Source: an uncultured Clostridium sp. | Lineage (GTDB): Bacteria; Bacillota; Clostridia; TANB77; CAG-508 | Length of the DNA stretch: 9,090 bases | Reading direction: 5' to 3' | NCBI GenBank assembly: GCA_900556695.1 | Contig: USQA01000041.1 | Location: 1 to 9,090 of the forward strand | Shown: positions 6,045 through 9,090 of the stretch, piece after piece | Layout of the letters: every line of letters starts with the position of its first letter | How positions within the stretch are numbered: position 1 is the stretch's first letter | Notes under the pieces: generated by a model | Seen by the model: the letters and a program-made list of their open reading frames with translations, nothing else | The model's database searches: none | Told to the model about the DNA's origin: nothing | Translations under genes and position numbers: made by a program

Positions 6045-7256
6045 ATGAACAAAGAAAAATTAGGAAAAAATGCAATATTTTTAATCGCAAGTGATTTAAT
6101 ATATACAATAACAGCATTATTTGCAGAAACATTTTTAGTAGCATATTTATTAAAAATAACAAATGACAATATAACACAAGTATCATTATATTATATGATA
6201 ATTAACTTCATACACGTAATAGGATCTATATTTATTGGGAAGTTTATAAAAGATGGAAAATATAATAAAACAAAAATATTATCTCTTGGAATAATAATAA
6301 GAGCAATATTCATTTTGTTTATAGTATTATTAGGAAATAAATTATCAAATATGTTTGTAATAGTAGCAATTTTTTGTGGTATATCAGAAACATTATATTG
6401 GTCGACTCATGAAATGATATTTGTAGGTATAACGAACAATGCAAATAGAAAAAGTTATATGGCAATCAAAAAAATAGCTAGTACAATAGTAAATATAGTT
6501 GCACCAATTATATTAGGTTCAACAATAGAATTATATTCTTTTACTAAAATTGCAATATATGTTTTAGCACTGTCAATAATTCAAATAATTTTGTCTTTAC
6601 AAATAAAAATAGATAGTCAAGCTAATATTGAAACAACAAAATTTAGTTTGAAAAATTATATAAATACAATAAAATCTAAAAAAGATTTAAAAGTACATAA
6701 ATACTATAAATCAAATTTATTATATGGAATAGTAGAAGATCCCATGAAAACATTAGTAACAATTATTACAATAATGACTTTTAAAACATCTTTAAATTTA
6801 GGGATTTTAACAACTATTTTTTCAATATTTCAAATTGCAGTTATGTATTTATATAAAAAACTTTATAATAAAAATAATGCCAAATACATATTATTCGCAG
6901 TTTCTAGCTTGATTTTTATAGGTGCTATTGGATTAGTTATTGATATAGGAAAAATAACTTTAATAATTTATAATTTTGCTTGTACAACAGGCTTATGTAT
7001 TTTTGATGCAATATATAATACTCAAAAAGGTGATTTAATAAAGGAATGCAATATTGAAAAATATGATGTGGAACATGTGATGTTTAATTCTGTTTTAACA
7101 TGTTCATCAAGATTTATTGGATTTTTTTTAATATTGATTGTAGGGTTGATAGATAACATAGTAATTTTCAAAGGATTATTAGCGATTATAGCTATATTGG
7201 TATTGATTTATTCTAGAATAATTGCGAATATAGAAAGAGAGGATAAAAGCCATTGA
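6045..7256 (+). CDS. MFS-type membrane transporter
   Basis: 403 residues, the usual length for a 12-helix major facilitator transporter. Twelve hydrophobic segments can be placed at about 12-35, 45-68, 78-97, 102-122, 145-165, 168-187, 222-247, 252-270, 278-300, 303-325, 345-369 and 372-394. A long basic cytoplasmic loop separates the two six-helix halves (188-221). The loop after helix 2 (GKFIKDGKYNKTK, 65-77) is a motif-A-like signature. Start: ATG at 6045, 7 bases after AGGAG. The substrate cannot be told from the sequence; export of a small molecule or drug is a common role for this subgroup but is only inference. Codon use is that of the AT-rich core (two sampled lines hold 22 G/C in 120). 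No T-rich terminator follows; only a weak 6-bp stem (ATTGAT/ATCAAT) lies past the stop. Confidence 0.85.
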   Translation: MNKEKLGKNAIFLIASDLIYTITALFAETFLVAYLLKITNDNITQVSLYYMIINFIHVIGSIFIGKFIKDGKYNKTKILSLGIIIRAIFILFIVLLGNKLSNMFVIVAIFCGISETLYWSTHEMIFVGITNNANRKSYMAIKKIASTIVNIVAPIILGSTIELYSFTKIAIYVLALSIIQIILSLQIKIDSQANIETTKFSLKNYINTIKSKKDLKVHKYYKSNLLYGIVEDPMKTLVTIITIMTFKTSLNLGILTTIFSIFQIAVMYLYKKLYNKNNAKYILFAVSSLIFIGAIGLVIDIGKITLIIYNFACTTGLCIFDAIYNTQKGDLIKECNIEKYDVEHVMFNSVLTCSSRFIGFFLILIVGLIDNIVIFKGLLAIIAILVLIYSRIIANIEREDKSH

Positions 7257-7292
7257 TAATACTAGATCAATAGTGTAAATTAATTTAATTTG

Positions 7293-7321
7293 TTGACAAA
7301 TTATGTGAATTAAGATAAAAT
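7293..7321 (+). promoter_or_regulatory. Promoter of the orphan gene at 7395
   Basis: TTGACA at 7293-7298, a 17-base spacer and TAAAAT at 7316-7321. The block 7290-7311 matches 2901-2921, upstream of the 3068 gene, at about 20 of 22 positions with one gap. Confidence 0.8.
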
Positions 7322-7330
7322 AACATTTGT

Positions 7331-7350
7331 AGTAATTCGTAGTAATGCGA
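7331..7350 (+). repeat. Two tandem 10-base units in the 7395 leader
   Basis: AGTAATTCGT followed directly by AGTAATGCGA, 8 of 10 identical. The TTCGT/GCGAA parts can also pair as a 5-bp hairpin (last pair G-T) at the predicted 5' end of the transcript. One helical turn of spacing would suit a DNA-binding protein, but this is speculative. Confidence 0.35.
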
Positions 7351-7394
7351 ACAAAATTTTAAATCTCGTAAAACAATTGTTAGGAGGTATTTGA

Positions 7395-7943
7395 ATGAGT
7401 AAAAGAAACAAAGATTTTTATGTGTGGGCAATGTCAGAATGTATCAAATCTACCTATGAATGGTGGGGGACTGACATGATGTCTATGTACAGCATGATCA
7501 AAAAAGGGTTTCCTAATGCAACAAAAGCAATTCATAAAATGTATGCTGAGTTGAAGGAACCAAACTTCTACGAATCTAAGTTTTTGGTTTTTGAGGAAGT
7601 AGAGTATGTTTATCAGGCTATTGCTAACTTAATTCCTCATCACGAAGAACTGCGGTTTGACATAATAACCAAAGAACAATCCAAAAAGTATGAAAGATTG
7701 AATATGTGTTCTTGGGATCAGTTCGTTGAAATACGGCGTATTGATTTAATTATGGCAGTATTGTTGTTTACAGAAGAATTCATTTTGCAGCCTGTAATAA
7801 GTGAGAATGTAACTCTTACTGATAACCAACTTACTGTAGACGGAACCTTTGTTAAGCTCGAAGTATCAAAGAAGAAAGACAAAACAAATGTCTCTATTCT
7901 TATTAAAGATGTTATTCATCTGGAATATGTGATACTTAATTAA
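7395..7943 (+). CDS. Orphan 182-residue protein
   Basis: I do not recognise the family. Start: ATG at 7395, 7 bases after a perfect AGGAGG (7382-7387). Residues 1-130 are mainly helical and unusually rich in aromatic residues and Met (YEWWGTDMMSMYSMIKKGF at 21-39, VEYVYQAIANLIPHHEEL at 69-86, then IDLIMAVLLFTEEFIL at about 116-131). The last 50 residues look like a small beta sheet (NVTLTDNQLTVDGTFVKLEV, then VSILIKDVIHLEYVIL). The hydrophobic stretch at 117-125 is too short to be a membrane helix, and there is no signal peptide, so cytoplasmic is likely. It forms a complete single-gene unit between core-like genes. A sampled line has 21 G/C in 60, and CGG, CGT, CTG and CTC codons appear, unlike the neighbours. 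This pattern suggests acquisition. Confidence 0.78.
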   Translation: MSKRNKDFYVWAMSECIKSTYEWWGTDMMSMYSMIKKGFPNATKAIHKMYAELKEPNFYESKFLVFEEVEYVYQAIANLIPHHEELRFDIITKEQSKKYERLNMCSWDQFVEIRRIDLIMAVLLFTEEFILQPVISENVTLTDNQLTVDGTFVKLEVSKKKDKTNVSILIKDVIHLEYVILN

Positions 7944-7945
7944 GT

Positions 7946-7981
7946 AAAAGCCATTATCATGTAAAATGATAATGGCTTTTT
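7946..7981 (+). terminator. Terminator of the 7395 unit
   Basis: A perfect 15-bp stem, AAAAGCCATTATCAT (7946-7960) with ATGATAATGGCTTTT (7966-7980), 5-base loop GTAAA, ending in five T. It starts two bases after the stop codon. Confidence 0.92.
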
Positions 7982-8088
7982 GTTAGGATATAAAAAATAT
8001 TTTTTCAGAATTGTTCGCTTTTTTAAGTTAAATATGTAGTATAGTAATTACTATTTTTTATGAAAATGCTAGCAATTTTACAAAAAAG
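7982..8088. other. AT-rich gap with a 14-bp palindrome
   Basis: Part of the 256-base space between the 7395 and 8200 genes, with no coding signal. It holds an A6-TA-T6 tract at 7992-8005 and a perfect palindrome ATAGTAATTACTAT at 8041-8054, 35 bases upstream of the next -35 box. The palindrome could be an operator; its symmetry may also be chance in such AT-rich sequence. Confidence 0.35.
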
Positions 8089-8117
8089 TTGCAAAATTAA
8101 ATAAAAAATGATAAGAT
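8089..8117 (+). promoter_or_regulatory. Promoter of the orphan gene at 8200
   Basis: TTGCAA at 8089-8094, a 17-base spacer and TAAGAT at 8112-8117. The core GTTGCAAAATTA resembles the -35 regions of the 3068 and 7395 units. A hairpin ATTCGCT (8128-8134) / AGCGGAAT (8147-8154), with one bulged base, follows at the predicted 5' end of the transcript. Confidence 0.65.
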
Positions 8118-8199
8118 TATTATGTTGATTCGCTGGTATCCTTTTTAGCGGAATGACATGAGACAATTTTATAAAATAATTATTTTAAGGAGGCTTTTT

Positions 8200-8490
8200 A
8201 TGTTACACAATCTTAATGAGGAATCATGGAAACGGGCTCTTGAAAGAGACCCAAAACTGAAAAACTTGGCAACAAAAGCTGGTGTTGAAAACAATTATGA
8301 AAGAGCGAAGGAACTCAATGGTTGTTTTGCTTGGAATTGTGGCGATAATGTTGTTAAGTCAAAAGAAGAACGAGAACTTGCAGAGTACATGTTTTGCATC
8401 GAAGATGAAGGGACAAACAATTTCAAAGATGCCTTACAAGAAAGAATATTAGCAGCTCATGCAGCAGGTATTGGAATTAATGATCTTTAA
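8200..8490 (+). CDS. Orphan 96-residue protein
   Basis: The family is not recognised. I chose ATG 8200 over the in-frame ATG at 8158. AAGGAGG (8187-8193) is 6 bases before 8200 and would lie inside the longer version, whose extra residues (IIILRRLF) look like translated leader. The product is soluble, charged and mostly helical (EESWKRALERDPKLKNLATKAG, then SKEERELAEYMF, then FKDALQERILAAHAAGIGI). Its Cys residues fall at GCFAWNCGD and EYMFCIED. There is no signal peptide or membrane segment. GC is 107 of 291 bases by hand count, far above the core-like neighbours, and CGG and CTC codons are used. It is a complete one-gene unit with promoter, leader and terminator, directly upstream of the thrS leader. 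A real gene is likely; no function can be assigned. Confidence 0.72.
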   Translation: MLHNLNEESWKRALERDPKLKNLATKAGVENNYERAKELNGCFAWNCGDNVVKSKEERELAEYMFCIEDEGTNNFKDALQERILAAHAAGIGINDL

Positions 8491-8499
8491 GAATCGTTA

Positions 8500-8541
8500 T
8501 CAGAGAGGCATTATTTTTAAAATGATGCCTCTCTGAATTTT
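8500..8541 (+). terminator. Terminator of the 8200 unit
   Basis: CAGAGAGGCA (8501-8510) pairs perfectly with TGCCTCTCTG (8526-8535). The stem continues inward through AT and G-T pairs and is followed by AATTTT. It insulates the orphan gene from the thrS promoter. Confidence 0.82.
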
Positions 8542-8594
8542 ATGATAAAATAGTTGTATTAGACTTTAAGATATATTTTTATTTTAATAAACTG

Positions 8595-8623
8595 TTGACT
8601 TTTCTGTAAAAAGGTATTAAAAT
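8595..8623 (+). promoter_or_regulatory. Promoter of thrS
   Basis: TTGACT at 8595-8600, a 17-base spacer and TAAAAT at 8618-8623. A perfect TATAAT at 8624-8629 is an alternative -10, but its spacing would be 23. The start is just upstream of the T-box leader. Confidence 0.7.
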
Positions 8624-8640
8624 TATAATCAATAAGTAAA

Positions 8641-8864
8641 AAACGAGTAAGAGAAAAAGTAAGATAAAGGTTACTTAAAGAGAGAGTTAGCCATAGGCTG
8701 AAAGCTAACTTAAGAAAACATATTTGAAAAACTACCTCTTCTAAGTTTCTAGTGAATAAGCTAGACGGATAAGATACGTTACAATCTTAAAATTAAGTAA
8801 AAACAAGGATGGAACCGTGTAAATAAATGCACTCCTATAGGTTATTAGCCTAGGAGTGTTTTTT
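8641..8864 (+). ncRNA. T-box leader (Thr) of thrS
   Basis: A T-box element that reads tRNA-Thr charging and controls transcription into thrS. The T-box sequence AAGGATGGAACCGTG (8805-8819) is a close variant of the AGGGUGGNACCGCG consensus; TGGA at 8810-8813 is the bulge that would bind the tRNA 3' end. Upstream, Stem I appears closed by AAGAG (8649-8653) with CTCTT (8736-8740) and has an apical hairpin GTTAGC/GCTAAC (8686-8691 / 8704-8709). The specifier is probably ACT (8731-8733) or ACC (8734-8736), both Thr codons. CTAG/CTAG (8749-8752 / 8761-8764) and TAAGAT/ATCTTA (8770-8775 / 8784-8789) fit the intermediate stems. The terminator follows at 8829-8864. Uncharged tRNA should favour the antiterminator and allow read-through. 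Confidence 0.9.
8829..8864 (+). terminator. T-box-controlled terminator of the thrS leader
   Basis: CACTCCTA (8830-8837) pairs perfectly with TAGGAGTG (8851-8858) around an inner AGG/CCT loop and is followed by six T. It forms when charged tRNA-Thr is abundant. A small second hairpin, ATGATT/AATCAT (8866-8871 / 8876-8881), lies between it and the ribosome binding site. Confidence 0.9.
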
Positions 8865-8901
8865 GATGATTTAAAAATCATTATAGAAAGGAGAATATAA
8901 A

Positions 8902-9090
8902 ATGATAAAAGTTAGTTTAAAAGATGGATCTATTTTAAAAGTAGAAAAAGGAAGTTCTATTTTAGATGTTGCAAAAAAAATTAGTGAGGGTTTAGCAAGA
9001 GTTGCAACTTGTGGAGAAATAAATAATGAAATTAAAGATTTAAGATATGAAATAAAAGAAGATTGTAATTTAGTTATTCATACATTTAAT
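8902..9090 (+). CDS. thrS: Threonyl-tRNA synthetase (3' truncated)
   Basis: Only the first 63 residues are in the window; the frame is open to the edge. They form the N-terminal TGS domain of bacterial threonyl-tRNA synthetase: LKDGSILKVEKGSSILDVAK, then ISEGLARVATCGEIN and DLRYEI, then DCNLVIHTF, which leads towards the editing domain. The full enzyme, usually about 640 residues, charges tRNA-Thr in the cytoplasm and edits mischarged serine. Start: ATG at 8902, 8 bases after AAAGGAG (8887-8893). TGS domains also occur in other proteins, but the threonine-type T-box leader directly upstream settles the identity. Confidence 0.93.
   Translation, partial: MIKVSLKDGSILKVEKGSSILDVAKKISEGLARVATCGEINNEIKDLRYEIKEDCNLVIHTFN

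Noticed and set aside
7992..8005. A6-TA-T6 palindrome as a terminator or binding site
   Set aside because: Low-complexity AT tract directly after a strong terminator; the symmetry is trivial in this composition.
8158..8199. Upstream ATG start for the 96-residue protein
   Set aside because: The clear AAGGAGG at 8187-8193 lies inside this extension and fits ATG 8200. No site precedes 8158.
1..9090. CRISPR array, insertion sequence, integrase or transposase
   Set aside because: No regularly spaced repeats and no recombinase-like protein motifs were seen on either strand.

Overview
The window looks like a chromosomal piece of a very AT-rich, endospore-forming member of the Clostridia, possibly one of the uncultured gut lineages. 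The support is a sporulation sigma factor (SigH), an SH3/GH18 cell-wall hydrolase of the spore-associated type, a threonyl-tRNA synthetase gene behind a T-box leader, strong Shine-Dalgarno sites, A/T-ending codons with Arg almost always AGA, and intrinsic terminators after nearly every unit. All genes lie on the + strand.

Layout. (1) 1-1335: 3' part of a secreted GH18 hydrolase, closed by a long terminator. (2) 1476-2896: sigH from a perfect TTGACA-N17-TATAAT promoter, then a small TPR-like gene, then a terminator. (3) 2904-4266: a single-gene unit for a 378-residue orphan protein. (4) 4308-5780: a long helical protein that carries the same N-terminal module as the TPR-like gene. Its reading frame is broken near the end at a textbook -1 slippery sequence. 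(5) 5821-6006: tRNA-Thr(GGU). (6) 5986-7256: a 12-helix MFS transporter. (7) 7293-7981 and (8) 8089-8541: two more single-gene orphan units. (9) 8595-9090: promoter, T-box leader and 5' end of thrS.

Two gene populations are interleaved. The core-like genes are extremely AT-rich. The three orphan genes (3068, 7395, 8200) are clearly less so: 107 of 291 bases are G or C in the 8200 gene by hand count, against 22 of 120 in a sample of the MFS gene. They use CGN and CTG/CTC codons that are rare around them. Each has its own promoter, untranslated leader, strong ribosome binding site and terminator. Their -35 regions share a GTTG(A)CAAA(A)TTA core, and two of them agree at about 20 of 22 positions. 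The best candidate for something undescribed is therefore a dispersed family of self-contained one-gene cassettes with a related promoter. The second is the possible -1 frameshift that would extend the 4380 protein from 372 to about 451 residues.

Functional links that can be argued: sigH and the TPR-like gene are probably one operon. The 2248 and 4380 proteins share an HTH-like N-terminal module and may share a partner or target. The tRNA-Thr gene encodes a transcript whose anticodon (GGU) and discriminator base (U) match what the thrS T-box leader is expected to sense.
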